Shown here in pieces: positions 1 through 8,694 of a stretch of DNA of 64,000 nt. Source of the stretch: Flavimaribacter sp039888615 (GTDB taxonomy: Bacteria > Pseudomonadota > Alphaproteobacteria > Rhizobiales > Rhizobiaceae); the NCBI GenBank assembly GCA_039888615.1, contig JBDQQS010000001.1. One strand, given 5' to 3'. A model generated the notes under the pieces. It made no database searches. It worked only from the letters and a program-made list of their open reading frames with translations, and was not told where the DNA came from. The translations under genes were made by a program, and so were the position numbers. Every line of letters begins with the position of its first letter. The stretch's first letter is position 1.

Positions 1-1324
1 CTTTCGGGAACCAGTAGTTCATGCCGGCGAAATAGCCGAACAGCGCGCCCGGTATGAGCATGTTGTGGAAATGGGCGACCAGGAACGTCGAATTGTGCAT
101 GAGGTAGTCGGCCGGCGGCAGCGCCAGCAGGACGCCCGTGACGCCGCCGATGACGAAGGTGACGATGAAGCCGATCGTCCAGTACATCGTGCTGTGCATG
201 ATGATGCGGCCGCGATACATCGTGAACAGCCAGTCGAACACCTTCACGCCGGTGGGCACCGCGATGATCATCGTGGCTATGCCGAAAAAGGCGTTGACGT
301 TGGCGCTCGATCCCATCGTGAAGAAGTGGTGCAGCCAGACCGTAAAGGAGAGAAGTCCGATGGCGGCCGTGGCGTAAACCAGCGATTCGTATCCGAACAG
401 GCGCTTCTGGGAGAACGTCGCGACCACTTCCGAATAGACGCCGAAGGCCGGCAGGATGAGGATGTAGACCTCCGGATGACCCCAGATCCACAGCAGGTTG
501 ATGAAGTTCATCATGTTCCCGCCGTCGCCATTGGTGAAGAAGTGCATGCCGAAGATGCGGTCAAGGCCGAGCATGACGGCGACAACGGTCAGGGCGGGGA
601 AGGCGAACGCCATCAGCAGGGCGACGACAAGCGACGTCCAGGAAAACATCGGCATCTTCATCAGCGTCATGCCAGGCGCGCGCAGCCGCAGGATGGTGAC
701 GATGAAGTTGATGCCTGTCATGGTGCTGCCGACGCCGCTGACAAGCAGCGCCCAGAGCCAGTAGTCGACGCCGACGCCGGGGCTGTATTCGATGCCGGAA
801 TAGGGCGGATATCCGGTCCAGCCGGCCGTCGAGAACTTGCCGATGACGAGCGAGACGAGAACCAGTCCCGCGCCGGATGCGGTAAGCCACAGGCTGACGG
901 AGTTCATGAACGGAAAGGCGACGTCGCGCGCGCCGATCTGCTGCGGCACGACGATATTGATCAGTCCGGACACGAACGGCATCGCCATGAAGAAGATCAT
1001 GATCGTGCCGTGCGAACTGAAGATCTGGTCGAAATGATCCGGCGGAAGATAGCCGTCATTGCCCATGGCGAAGGCTTGCTGCATGCGCATCATGATGGCG
1101 TCGACAAAGCCGCGGACCAGCATGATCAGCGCGAGAATGATGTACATCACGCCAATGCGCTTGTGGTCCACGCTTGTCAGCCAGTCATTCCACAACGGCT
1201 TCCAGAAATTGAACCATGCGACGAGCGCAAGCGCGGCGACGCCGCCGAGCACGGTTACGCCGGCTCCCGACATAGCAACCCAGCTGTAGAAGGGCAGGGC
1301 CTCAATCGTCAGTATGCCGAACAT
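1..1324 (-). CDS. cyoB: Cytochrome o ubiquinol oxidase subunit I (partial)
   Basis: Catalytic subunit of the proton-pumping cytochrome bo3 quinol oxidase in the inner membrane. The start ATG is at 1322-1324, behind a GGAGGA ribosome site, and the frame stays open to the window edge, so about 441 N-terminal codons are present and the C-terminus lies outside. The translation shows repeated membrane helices and haem-copper oxidase signatures: HGTIMIF (low-spin haem ligand), WIWGHPEVY (CuB His and cross-linked Tyr), a following HH pair, and VAHFHNM (haem ligands). It overlaps the end of cyoA by about 23 nt, which indicates an operon with translational coupling. Identification is firm; only the missing C-terminus limits it. 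Confidence 0.95.
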   Translation of the reverse strand, partial: MFGILTIEALPFYSWVAMSGAGVTVLGGVAALALVAWFNFWKPLWNDWLTSVDHKRIGVMYIILALIMLVRGFVDAIMMRMQQAFAMGNDGYLPPDHFDQIFSSHGTIMIFFMAMPFVSGLINIVVPQQIGARDVAFPFMNSVSLWLTASGAGLVLVSLVIGKFSTAGWTGYPPYSGIEYSPGVGVDYWLWALLVSGVGSTMTGINFIVTILRLRAPGMTLMKMPMFSWTSLVVALLMAFAFPALTVVAVMLGLDRIFGMHFFTNGDGGNMMNFINLLWIWGHPEVYILILPAFGVYSEVVATFSQKRLFGYESLVYATAAIGLLSFTVWLHHFFTMGSSANVNAFFGIATMIIAVPTGVKVFDWLFTMYRGRIIMHSTMYWTIGFIVTFVIGGVTGVLLALPPADYLMHNSTFLVAHFHNMLIPGALFGYFAGMNYWFPK

Positions 1325-2264
1325 TGGCGTCCTCCCTCAGGCTGGCGAGTTGCGGCGTGACCGGTTCCGATTGAGCCGTCGCTGTGCAGATCAGGTTGCG
1401 GTGGTCCTGGTTCATTGCGTATTTCTGGAGGATCGACCCGAACAGGCCCGGCGCAAAACTCGAATAATACTCGACTTCGTGCTTGATCGTGGGCTTAGCC
1501 AGTTCCGCGTAGGAAGCATCGTCGAGTCCCCTGTCGGACTGCTTGACCTTTTCTATCCAGGCTTCGAAATCCTCATTCGACATGGAATGGGCTTCAAACC
1601 ATTGTTCGGCGAAACCGTCGCCGCTGTATTGGGTGTTGCGCCCGCGGAACGTGCCGGTCGAATCGGCAACCAGGTGAAGCTGCGTCGTCATGCCGGCCAT
1701 CGCGTAGATCTGACCCGCCAGCGACGGGATGAAAAAGGAATTCATTACAGTGTCGGATGTGATCCTGAAGCTGACCGGTCGATTGACCGGCATGGCGATT
1801 TCATTGACGGTCGCAACGCCGTATTGCGGATAGACGAACAGCCATTTCCAGTCGAGGGCGATGGCCTGAACCTCAAGCGCCGGCTCACTGCTCGCAAGCG
1901 GCTTGTAGGGGTTCAATTTGAAGGTTGCGTTCCAGAGCATGACGCCGAGGACGATGACGATGATCGCCGGCACGATCCAGATGACGGCGTCAATTCCGGC
2001 CGAATATCCCCAATCAGGCGTGTATTTGCCCTTTCCGCCGTCCGCCCGATAGCGCCACACGACGAGAAAGGCCATGACGAATACCGGGATCACGACGATC
2101 ATCATCACGAACAGGGCGGCGAACAAGAGATCCCGTTCCGCAAGGGCGATCGGGCCTTTGGGATCAAGTATGGGCGCTGTGTTGAGACCGCACCCCGACA
2201 GAAAGATCAGGGAGAGCGACGTCAGAAGCAAACGTATCGGCAGCGTTCTCGGTAGTTGAATCAA
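1302..2264 (-). CDS. cyoA: Cytochrome o ubiquinol oxidase subunit II
   Basis: Subunit II of cytochrome bo3 oxidase, 320 residues. The N-terminus is a lipoprotein signal with lipobox LSGC near residues 22-25, followed by two membrane helices (about 45-70 and 90-110) and a periplasmic cupredoxin-like domain with the family segment ALDWKWLFVYP. The CuA ligands of cytochrome c oxidases are not evident, as expected for a quinol oxidase. The start is TTG at 2264; no in-frame ATG lies before the signal peptide. It is the first gene of the cyoAB operon. The C-terminal tail runs into the start of cyoB. Confidence 0.95.
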   Translation of the reverse strand: MIQLPRTLPIRLLLTSLSLIFLSGCGLNTAPILDPKGPIALAERDLLFAALFVMMIVVIPVFVMAFLVVWRYRADGGKGKYTPDWGYSAGIDAVIWIVPAIIVIVLGVMLWNATFKLNPYKPLASSEPALEVQAIALDWKWLFVYPQYGVATVNEIAMPVNRPVSFRITSDTVMNSFFIPSLAGQIYAMAGMTTQLHLVADSTGTFRGRNTQYSGDGFAEQWFEAHSMSNEDFEAWIEKVKQSDRGLDDASYAELAKPTIKHEVEYYSSFAPGLFGSILQKYAMNQDHRNLICTATAQSEPVTPQLASLREDANVRHTDD

Positions 2265-2368
2265 AACCGCACCCCTCGCACCCGCGTCGAATCAGACAAA
2301 TGAACGAATAAATCTTATGCGGATTTAAAAGCATAGTTGCATGACACGTCAACATGTCTGGAAACATT

Positions 2369-2402
2369 AAAAAAAGCCGGAGACATCGTTTGATGCTCCG
2401 GC
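2369..2402 (-). terminator. Rho-independent terminator after the DUF6455 gene
   Basis: On the minus strand a GC-rich hairpin (GCCGGAG paired with CTCCGGC, plus an inner CATC/GATG pair and a small bulge, 2376-2402) is followed by seven T residues (2369-2375). It lies just past the stop of the DUF6455 gene and before cyoA, so it separates the two transcription units. Confidence 0.85.
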
Positions 2403-2451
2403 AGAGATAGAGGGATGTTCTCCCGCAAGGGAGGGAATGAGGGATAAACCT

Positions 2452-2748
2452 CTAGTTGAGTAGGGCCTTTCCCAATTCGGGTGAAGCATTTTCCAGCCTC
2501 TGGAGCCGGGCAATCAGCGCGACGTTTCTGCAATAGGTCGGCGGCGTGTCCAGCGTGTCTTTCTGCGACAGAAGATTTTCGCAATCGCCGGCCTGAGCGC
2601 AGTCCATGCAGCGCTGAACGGCCCGGCGAGATATTTCAGACGAATGGGGCAGATCAAACAATGTCTGTTGAACGCCGAGCTTTCTCATCATGGTGTGAAA
2701 CAGCCGATTATGCTTTGAAAGCCTGGCCAGATATGATTTGACGCCCAT
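2452..2748 (-). CDS. DUF6455 family protein
   Basis: Small soluble protein of 98 residues with the cysteine pattern of the DUF6455 family: CMDC near residues 48-51, a following C in the AGDC segment, and YCRN near residue 73. Function is not established; the spaced cysteines suggest metal or Fe-S binding, which is inference. The ATG at 2748 has a GGAGGAG ribosome site just upstream. An FNR/FixK-like box lies about 66 bp upstream and a strong terminator follows, so it appears to be a single-gene unit controlled by oxygen. It is next to, but separated from, the cyoAB operon. Confidence 0.8.
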   Translation of the reverse strand: MGVKSYLARLSKHNRLFHTMMRKLGVQQTLFDLPHSSEISRRAVQRCMDCAQAGDCENLLSQKDTLDTPPTYCRNVALIARLQRLENASPELGKALLN

Positions 2749-2813
2749 TCGCTCCTCCGAAACCGGAAATTCATCAATGAGATGATGCTTAGCAGCCCTG
2801 TCGGCGGGTCCAT

Positions 2814-2827
2814 TTGATCCAGGTCAA
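2814..2827. promoter_or_regulatory. FNR/FixK-type anaerobox
   Basis: The 14-mer TTGATCCAGGTCAA matches the FNR/FixK consensus TTGAT-N4-ATCAA except for one base. It is centred roughly 72 bp before the DUF6455 start and about 130 bp before gatB, in a divergent intergenic region. The distance suits activation of the DUF6455 gene. Binding is inferred from sequence only. Confidence 0.6.
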
Positions 2828-2953
2828 GGTTTTCGGCGATTTGCCGCCGTCCGCAGCGCGGCAACGATCCGAAGGGAAAAGCTTGAACGATCAACCCCGA
2901 TCGGCTAACCGGTAACGCAATATCCCGACCCTCATAACTTTCAGCGACTTCAC

Positions 2954-4453
2954 ATGACCATCATCGATACGCGCACGCCTGACCCAAAGCGACTGATCGC
3001 CGGCTCCACTGGCGACTGGGAAGTTATCATCGGGCTCGAGGTTCATGCCCAGGTCACGTCCAATTCCAAGCTTTTTTCAGGCGCTTCGACGGAATTCGGC
3101 AAGGAGCCGAACGCCAATGTTTCGCTCGTCGACGCAGCGATGCCGGGCATGTTGCCGGTCATCAACGAGGAATGCGTCAAGCAGGCTATTCGCACCGGAC
3201 TCGGACTGAAGGCGAAGATCAACAACCGGTCGGTCTTCGACCGGAAGAACTATTTCTATCCGGACCTGCCGCAGGGCTACCAGATTTCCCAGTTCAAGGA
3301 CCCGATCGTCGGCGAGGGCACGATCATCATCTCCGTAGGACCGGACTCCAGCGGCAATTTCGAGGATATCGAGGTGGGCATCGAACGTCTGCACCTGGAA
3401 CAGGACGCCGGCAAGTCGATGCATGACCAGCACCCGTCCATGAGCTATGTCGACCTCAACCGTTCCGGCGTGGCGCTGATGGAGATCGTGTCGAAACCCG
3501 ATATGCGGTCGTCCGACGAGGCCAAGGCCTATGTCGGCAAGTTGCGCACGATCGTCCGGTATCTCGGAACCTGCGACGGCAACATGGACGAGGGATCGAT
3601 GCGCGCCGACGTCAACGTCTCGGTGCGCAAGGTCGGCGGCGATTTCGGCACGCGCTGCGAGATCAAGAACGTCAATTCCATCCGGTTCATGGGGCAGGCG
3701 ATCGAATACGAGGCGCGCCGCCAGATCGAGATACTGGAAGACGGCGGCGAAATCGAACAGGAAACGCGGCTCTTCGACCCGGCCAAGGGCGAAACGCGCT
3801 CCATGCGCTCCAAGGAAGAAGCACACGACTACCGCTATTTCCCCGATCCGGATCTCTTACCGCTGGAATTCGACGACGCCTTTGTCGAGGCGTTGGCCGC
3901 CGGACTTCCCGAACTTCCCGATGACAAGAAAGCCAGGCTGATGGCCGATATGGGGCTGTCGGCCTATGACGCGTCGATCCTCGTTTCGGAAAAGGCGATT
4001 GCCGATTATTTCGAGGACGTCGCACAAGGCCGGGACGGCAAGTCGGCGGCAAACTGGGTTATCAATGATCTCCTGGGCGCTCTCAACAAGGCCGGCAAGA
4101 GCATTGGAGAAACGCCGGTTACGGCGGATCAACTCGGCGCCATCCTGGATCTCATCAAGGAAGGGGTGATCTCCGGCAAGATTGCCAAGGACCTGTTCGA
4201 AATCGTCTGGGAAGAGGGCGGCGACCCGACGAAGATTGTCGAAGAACGAGGCATGAAACAGGTGACCGACACCTCTGCAATCGAGGCCGCGGTGGATGAA
4301 GTGCTTGCGGCCAACCCCGACAAGGTGGAGCAGGCGAAAGAGAAGCCGTCTATGGCCGGCTGGTTCGTCGGTCAGGTGATGAAGGCGACTCAGGGCAAGG
4401 CCAATCCGCAAGCCGTGAATGCGCTTGTCAGGCAGAAGCTGGGGATTGAATAA
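2954..4453 (+). CDS. gatB: Aspartyl/glutamyl-tRNA amidotransferase subunit B
   Basis: Subunit B of GatCAB, which converts misacylated Glu-tRNA(Gln) or Asp-tRNA(Asn) to the amidated form in the cytoplasm. The 499-residue length fits the family. The kinase-like core carries EVIIGLEVHAQ (about residues 23-33), KLFSGA, and DLPQGYQISQF (about 108-118); the helical and YqeY-like tail ends with GWFVGQVMKATQGKANP. The ATG at 2954 gives a normal N-terminus. The next gene begins almost on its stop codon, suggesting coupling. gatA and gatC are not adjacent. Confidence 0.97.
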   Translation: MTIIDTRTPDPKRLIAGSTGDWEVIIGLEVHAQVTSNSKLFSGASTEFGKEPNANVSLVDAAMPGMLPVINEECVKQAIRTGLGLKAKINNRSVFDRKNYFYPDLPQGYQISQFKDPIVGEGTIIISVGPDSSGNFEDIEVGIERLHLEQDAGKSMHDQHPSMSYVDLNRSGVALMEIVSKPDMRSSDEAKAYVGKLRTIVRYLGTCDGNMDEGSMRADVNVSVRKVGGDFGTRCEIKNVNSIRFMGQAIEYEARRQIEILEDGGEIEQETRLFDPAKGETRSMRSKEEAHDYRYFPDPDLLPLEFDDAFVEALAAGLPELPDDKKARLMADMGLSAYDASILVSEKAIADYFEDVAQGRDGKSAANWVINDLLGALNKAGKSIGETPVTADQLGAILDLIKEGVISGKIAKDLFEIVWEEGGDPTKIVEERGMKQVTDTSAIEAAVDEVLAANPDKVEQAKEKPSMAGWFVGQVMKATQGKANPQAVNALVRQKLGIE

Positions 4454-4500
4454 TCATCCCGAACACCGTCTTCTACATAAGGACGGCTGGCGAGCGTGAT

Positions 4501-4953
4501 TTGCAGGCGGTTCGCGATCTGCTCGCAGAAACCTGGCATGCGACCTACGATTCCATTTACGGCGTCGCTGAAGTCGACCGAATAACGTCGGAGTGGCACG
4601 CCTTCGACCGTCTGCGCGAGCGTCTCGACAGCCCCGACGCCGAATTCATCCTTGCCGATACCGGACAAACCATTGCGGGGATGGCCTTTGCGCGTTGCCC
4701 GAACGGTGGACGCGTCGTCACGCTGCACCAACTCTATGTGGCGCCGTGCTTCCAGACCCAGGGCGTCGGAACGGCGCTTCTCGACGAAATCTGCAACTGC
4801 TTTCCAAAGGCGCGAATCGTGCAGCTGGAGGTGGAAGAGGCAAACCACCGCGCTGTAGAGTTTTACAGGCGCAGGGGATTTGTCCGGACGGGAAAGGCGG
4901 TGAGCCTGTCGGACGATGGCGGCCAAACACTGGAGTTCGAGAAAAGCCTGTGA
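4501..4953 (+). CDS. GNAT family N-acetyltransferase
   Basis: GCN5-related acetyltransferase of about 150 residues or slightly more; substrate unknown. The acetyl-CoA signature is LYVAPCFQTQGVGTALLDEI (motif A, Q-x-x-G-x-G/A form), followed by the C-terminal AVEFYRRRGFVRTGK element. The only standard start codon is TTG at 4501, but coding sense clearly continues upstream: codons 4459-4500 read PNTVFYIRTAGERD, which is the expected first beta-strand. The frame upstream has only ATA/ATC triplets before the stop at 4447-4449, next to the gatB stop, so the true start is uncertain. Confidence 0.75.
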   Translation: MQAVRDLLAETWHATYDSIYGVAEVDRITSEWHAFDRLRERLDSPDAEFILADTGQTIAGMAFARCPNGGRVVTLHQLYVAPCFQTQGVGTALLDEICNCFPKARIVQLEVEEANHRAVEFYRRRGFVRTGKAVSLSDDGGQTLEFEKSL

Positions 4954-5073
4954 CCGGGCCGGCGCCGTCACCGAATGGGCGCATTCCCGTGCAATCAGGT
5001 CTCATTCGCTGGACAATCGCCGATATGCGCGGCATAAGCGGACGAGTTCGATCGCGGGCAAAAGAGGTTTCTG

Positions 5074-5472
5074 ATGACGATCAGCCTGGTTCAAGTCTTT
5101 GGGTGGTGGCACAAGGCGACCATCGGAACGCTGTTTCACACCTGGCGCAAGGGCGAACGGGTGGGCGAAGACGAATTCGGCAACGTCTACTATCAGGGCG
5201 GCAAGGATTCGGAAGGACGCACGCGCCGCTGGGTCATCTACAACGGACCGGCCGAGGCGTCCGCCATTCCCCCCGGTTGGCACGGATGGATGCACCACAG
5301 GACGGACGTTTCGCCTGCAGACGAGCAATACAAGCCGCGAGACTGGCAATTGCCGCATCTGCCGAACATGACCGGCACAGTAGCAGCTTATCGTCCCAAG
5401 GGATCTATTCTCAATTCGGCCGAACGCCCGCGTGTCACAGGCGACTATGACGCCTGGTCTCCGGAAAGCTGA
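5074..5472 (+). CDS. NDUFA12 family NADH:ubiquinone oxidoreductase accessory subunit
   Basis: 132-residue homologue of the B17.2/NDUFA12 accessory subunit of respiratory complex I, which alphaproteobacteria share with mitochondria. Family hallmarks are visible: FGWWHKATIGT near the N-terminus, DEFGNVYYQ, RRWVIYNG, PPGWHGWMHHRTD and the Y-x-P-W-x-like end DYDAWSPES. It is a soluble protein expected on the matrix/cytoplasmic side of the enzyme. The DUF2155 gene follows 20 bp later on the same strand, a pairing often seen in Rhizobiales. Confidence 0.93.
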   Translation: MTISLVQVFGWWHKATIGTLFHTWRKGERVGEDEFGNVYYQGGKDSEGRTRRWVIYNGPAEASAIPPGWHGWMHHRTDVSPADEQYKPRDWQLPHLPNMTGTVAAYRPKGSILNSAERPRVTGDYDAWSPES

Positions 5473-5492
5473 TATCGGAAAGCCTGCGGCAC

Positions 5493-6035
5493 ATGAACAC
5501 GAAGCCCCGCATTTCTCTCTCTTGCGCCATCGCGATTTCGGTCTGCATGGTTGTGGCCGGCGTCGCGTCTCCGGCTGGCGCGCAGTCGGAAGTTGAAATT
5601 CGGGATCTGGATCTCGAGGCGCCGCTGGCGGACGGGACTGGCTCGGAGCAGATGGACACCGGCGTCGAGAGCGAGCAGCTTGAGCCGGCGCGCGATCCGC
5701 GTATCGCCAACAAGGTCGCAGTGTTCTCGGGCCTCGACAAGATCACCGGCCGCATCATCACATTCGACGTCTATATCAACGAGACGGTCCAGTTCGGCGC
5801 GCTGCAGGTGACGCCCAGGGTCTGCTATTCGCGTGACGAGACCGAACAGCCGAAAACGACAACCTTCGTGGAGGTCGATGAAATCACGCTCGACCGCAAG
5901 ATCCGGCGGATATTCACCGGCTGGATGTTCGCGGACTCGCCTGGACTTAACGCCGTCGATCATCCGGTCTACGATGTCTGGCTGAAAAACTGCCGGATGG
6001 ATTCCGACGTTCCGCCGCCATCGGCGACGAACTGA
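5493..6035 (+). CDS. DUF2155 domain-containing secreted protein
   Basis: 180-residue protein with an N-terminal signal peptide (basic MNTKPR, hydrophobic core, cleavage near SPAGAQS at about residue 30). The DUF2155 domain occupies about residues 67-175 and contains VFSGLDKITGRI, FGALQVTPRVC and VYDVWLKNC; the two cysteines (in RVCYS and KNCRM) could form a periplasmic disulfide. Function is not established. It follows the NDUFA12 gene by 20 bp and is probably cotranscribed with it. Confidence 0.88.
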   Translation: MNTKPRISLSCAIAISVCMVVAGVASPAGAQSEVEIRDLDLEAPLADGTGSEQMDTGVESEQLEPARDPRIANKVAVFSGLDKITGRIITFDVYINETVQFGALQVTPRVCYSRDETEQPKTTTFVEVDEITLDRKIRRIFTGWMFADSPGLNAVDHPVYDVWLKNCRMDSDVPPPSATN

Positions 6036-6089
6036 GTTTTTCCGGATACTTGAACTCTCGTTCACCAATGCTGTTGAAGCGGGCTGGCA

Positions 6090-6674
6090 ATGAATGCGTT
6101 TGTTCCAGACGCCGCGCGGTTGCGGCTAACATTGCACGATCTCGATCCTGCTCCGTGGCGGCGGATCGAAGTTCCGTTGTCTATGACTTTCAGGGAACTG
6201 CACGACACGATCCAGGCGGCGTTTCTGTGGCAAAACAGCCATCTTTGGGAATTCGAGATCGCAGGCAATCGATACGGACTTCTGTTTGAAGACGACCCTG
6301 ACCCCCTTCCGGTTGTTGAAGCCGGAACCAGGCGACTGACCGACCTGCGTGACATGGCCATTGCGGAATTTTTGTACATCTACGATATGGGTGACTGCTG
6401 GGAGCACCACATCGAGGTGGAGGATCTTTTCGTCAGACCACAGGATAAGCGTTTGCCGGTTTTCGTCGATGGCAAGTGGAGAACTCCACCAGAGGATGCG
6501 GGCGGCGCTCCGGGTTTTGAAGCGTTCCTGGAGATCATGGCCGATGAATCCCATGAAGAACATGATGATACGCTTGAATGGTATGGAATGCCTTTCGACC
6601 CGAAGGAAATAGAACTCGAAGCAATCAAGGCCAAAATTGCCAGAGTTGCGCGAGCGCTTGGGCGAAAGAAATAA
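6090..6674 (+). CDS. Plasmid pRiA4b ORF-3-like family protein
   Basis: 194-residue cytoplasmic protein of the pRiA4b ORF-3-like family. The characteristic N-terminal block LRLTLHDLDPAPWRRIEVP is followed by TFRELHDTIQAAFLWQNSHLWEF and YDMGDCWEHHIEVE (about residues 95-110), then PPEDAGG. Biochemical function is unknown; the family is widespread on chromosomes and plasmids. It stands alone on the plus strand and converges with aat. Confidence 0.88.
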   Translation: MNAFVPDAARLRLTLHDLDPAPWRRIEVPLSMTFRELHDTIQAAFLWQNSHLWEFEIAGNRYGLLFEDDPDPLPVVEAGTRRLTDLRDMAIAEFLYIYDMGDCWEHHIEVEDLFVRPQDKRLPVFVDGKWRTPPEDAGGAPGFEAFLEIMADESHEEHDDTLEWYGMPFDPKEIELEAIKAKIARVARALGRKK

Positions 6675-6720
6675 AAATGCCAGACACAAGAAGACCGAAT
6701 AAGCAGGACAGGTTTGTTCT

Positions 6721-7332
6721 TTAGAAATCCACGTCGATTAGCAGCGCTTCCTCCAGCATTTCGCGATAAACGTTTTTCGGCACCTCAATCGCCCCGAAAC
6801 GTTCCAGATGTTCTGTCGTGAATTGCGTGTCGAGAAGTACGAATCCGCTCTCTACAAGATGACGCACGAGATGGACCAGACAAACCTTGGAGGCGTCAGG
6901 CGTGCGGGAGAACATGCTTTCTCCGAAAAATGCGCCCCTGAAGGAAACGCCGTACAATCCGCCGACGAGCTTGTCGTCTCGCCAGGCCTCGACGCTGTGT
7001 GCGTGGCCCATATGATGCAGTTCGGTGTAGAGTTGCCGTATTGTGCCGTTGATCCAGGTATTGAGGCGACCCGGCGCCGGTTCGGCGCATCCGTCCATGA
7101 CGGCGGTGAAGGCCGTATTTCTGCGTATTTCGAACCGTTTCTGGCGAACGACCTTTTTCAGGCTCTTAGGAACATGGAAGCCGTCGAGCGGGATGATCCC
7201 GCGCATCTCCGGCTCCACCCAGAACACATCCGGGTCGTCGGCAGAATCCGCCATCGGAAAAAGGCCGCAACTGTAGGCCTTCAGCAGGAGCTGCGGAGTG
7301 ATATTCGACCGACCACCACTCCCGTGCATCAT
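6721..7332 (-). CDS. aat: Leucyl/phenylalanyl-tRNA--protein transferase
   Basis: Transfers Leu or Phe from aminoacyl-tRNA to proteins with N-terminal Arg or Lys (N-end rule). 203 residues, normal length. Signatures: AYSCGLFPMAD near residue 20, FWVEPEMRGIIPL, a GNAT-like core with AHSVEAWRDDKLVGGLYGV, FFGESMFSR and LLDTQFTTEHLERFGA. The start is close behind accC (gap of 6 bp), so it is the last gene of the aroQ-accB-accC-aat operon. Confidence 0.96.
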   Translation of the reverse strand: MMHGSGGRSNITPQLLLKAYSCGLFPMADSADDPDVFWVEPEMRGIIPLDGFHVPKSLKKVVRQKRFEIRRNTAFTAVMDGCAEPAPGRLNTWINGTIRQLYTELHHMGHAHSVEAWRDDKLVGGLYGVSFRGAFFGESMFSRTPDASKVCLVHLVRHLVESGFVLLDTQFTTEHLERFGAIEVPKNVYREMLEEALLIDVDF

Positions 7333-7338
7333 AAGAAA

Positions 7339-8688
7339 CTACCCCTGGTTCTCGGCCAGGTGCTTCTCCAGCCAATGGATATCATAATCGCCGTTGGCGA
7401 TGTCGGGATTGGACAGCAGCTCGCTGAACAACGGGATTGTGGTCTTGATGCCGTCGATGACGAATTCACCAAGCGCGCGACGCAGTCGCATCATCGCCTC
7501 GGGGCGCGTGCGGCCATGCACGATGAGCTTGCCGATCAGGCTGTCGTAGTAGGGCGGGATTTTGTACCCCTGATAGACGCCGGAATCCACGCGTACGCCG
7601 AGACCGCCCGGCGGGTGGTAGTGTGTTATCGTGCCGGGAGACGGGGTGAAGGTCTTGGGATCCTCGGCGTTGATGCGGCACTCGATCGCGTGGCCGGTGA
7701 ACTGGATCTCGTCCTGGGTGACGGAGAGACCGTCGCCAGAAGCGACCCGAATCTGTTCATTGACGAGGTCTATGCCGGTGATGGCTTCCGTGACGGGGTG
7801 CTCGACCTGCAAACGAGTGTTCATCTCGATGAAATAGAACTCGCCGTTTTCATACAGGAATTCAACCGTGCCCGCGCCGCGATATTTCAACTTCTGCATG
7901 GCGCGCGCGCAGATCATGCCGATCTTCTCGCGTAGTTCCGGGGTCAGGGCGGGAGAATTCGCTTCTTCCCAGATCTTCTGGTGACGGCGCTGCAGCGAAC
8001 AGTCGCGTTCTCCGAGGTGTACGGCGGCGCCTTCTCCGTCGCCCATCACCTGGACTTCGATGTGACGCGGCTGGCCGAGATATTTCTCGATATAGACGGA
8101 ACTGTTTCCGAAGGCGGCCTCGGCCTCCTTCTGCGCCGTTGCAAGCGCCACCGCCAATTCGCTTTCATTACGGGCGACTTTCATGCCGCGGCCACCGCCG
8201 CCGGCGGTCGCCTTGATCAGGACCGGATAGCCGATTTCGGCGGCCACGCGTTTCCCGCTGGCTTCGTCGATCACTTCGCCGTCAGAGCCCGGAACGACAG
8301 GTATGCCAAGTTCCTCCGCCGTTTTCTTGGCGGTGATCTTGTCGCCCATGAGATGGATGTGCTCCGCGGTCGGCCCGATGAAGGTGATGCCGTGGGCTTC
8401 CAGAATTTCGGCGAATTTCGCGTTTTCCGACAGGAAGCCGTATCCCGGATGAACGGAATCCGCGCCAGTTATTTCACAGGCCGCCACGATCTGGTGGATA
8501 TTGAGATAGCTCTCCCGGCTTGCGGGCGGCCCGATGCAGACGCTTTCGTCGGCCAGCCTGACATGCATCGCATCAGCGTCTGCGGTCGAGTGGACCGCAA
8601 CGGTGCTTATGCCGAGTTCCTTGCAGGCCCGCAAAACACGAAGGGCGATTTCGCCGCGATTGGCTATGAGAACTTTCGAAAGCATCAT
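7339..8688 (-). CDS. accC: Acetyl-CoA carboxylase, biotin carboxylase subunit
   Basis: ATP-dependent carboxylation of biotin on AccB, first step of fatty acid synthesis. 449 residues, typical length. N-terminal ANRGEIALRVLRACKELGI, ATP-grasp glycine-rich loop KATAGGGGRGMKV (about 160-172), QVMGDGEG, and the catalytic EMNTRLQVEHPVTE block (about 288-301) are all intact. It sits 6 bp after accB and 6 bp before aat on the same strand. Confidence 0.97.
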   Translation of the reverse strand: MMLSKVLIANRGEIALRVLRACKELGISTVAVHSTADADAMHVRLADESVCIGPPASRESYLNIHQIVAACEITGADSVHPGYGFLSENAKFAEILEAHGITFIGPTAEHIHLMGDKITAKKTAEELGIPVVPGSDGEVIDEASGKRVAAEIGYPVLIKATAGGGGRGMKVARNESELAVALATAQKEAEAAFGNSSVYIEKYLGQPRHIEVQVMGDGEGAAVHLGERDCSLQRRHQKIWEEANSPALTPELREKIGMICARAMQKLKYRGAGTVEFLYENGEFYFIEMNTRLQVEHPVTEAITGIDLVNEQIRVASGDGLSVTQDEIQFTGHAIECRINAEDPKTFTPSPGTITHYHPPGGLGVRVDSGVYQGYKIPPYYDSLIGKLIVHGRTRPEAMMRLRRALGEFVIDGIKTTIPLFSELLSNPDIANGDYDIHWLEKHLAENQG

Positions 8689-8694
8689 GCGATC

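Noticed and set aside
65..1360. Long open frame of 431 codons on the plus strand
   Set aside because: Antisense shadow of cyoB; the minus-strand frame has clear haem-copper oxidase motifs, while this one is low-complexity Asp/His/Arg.
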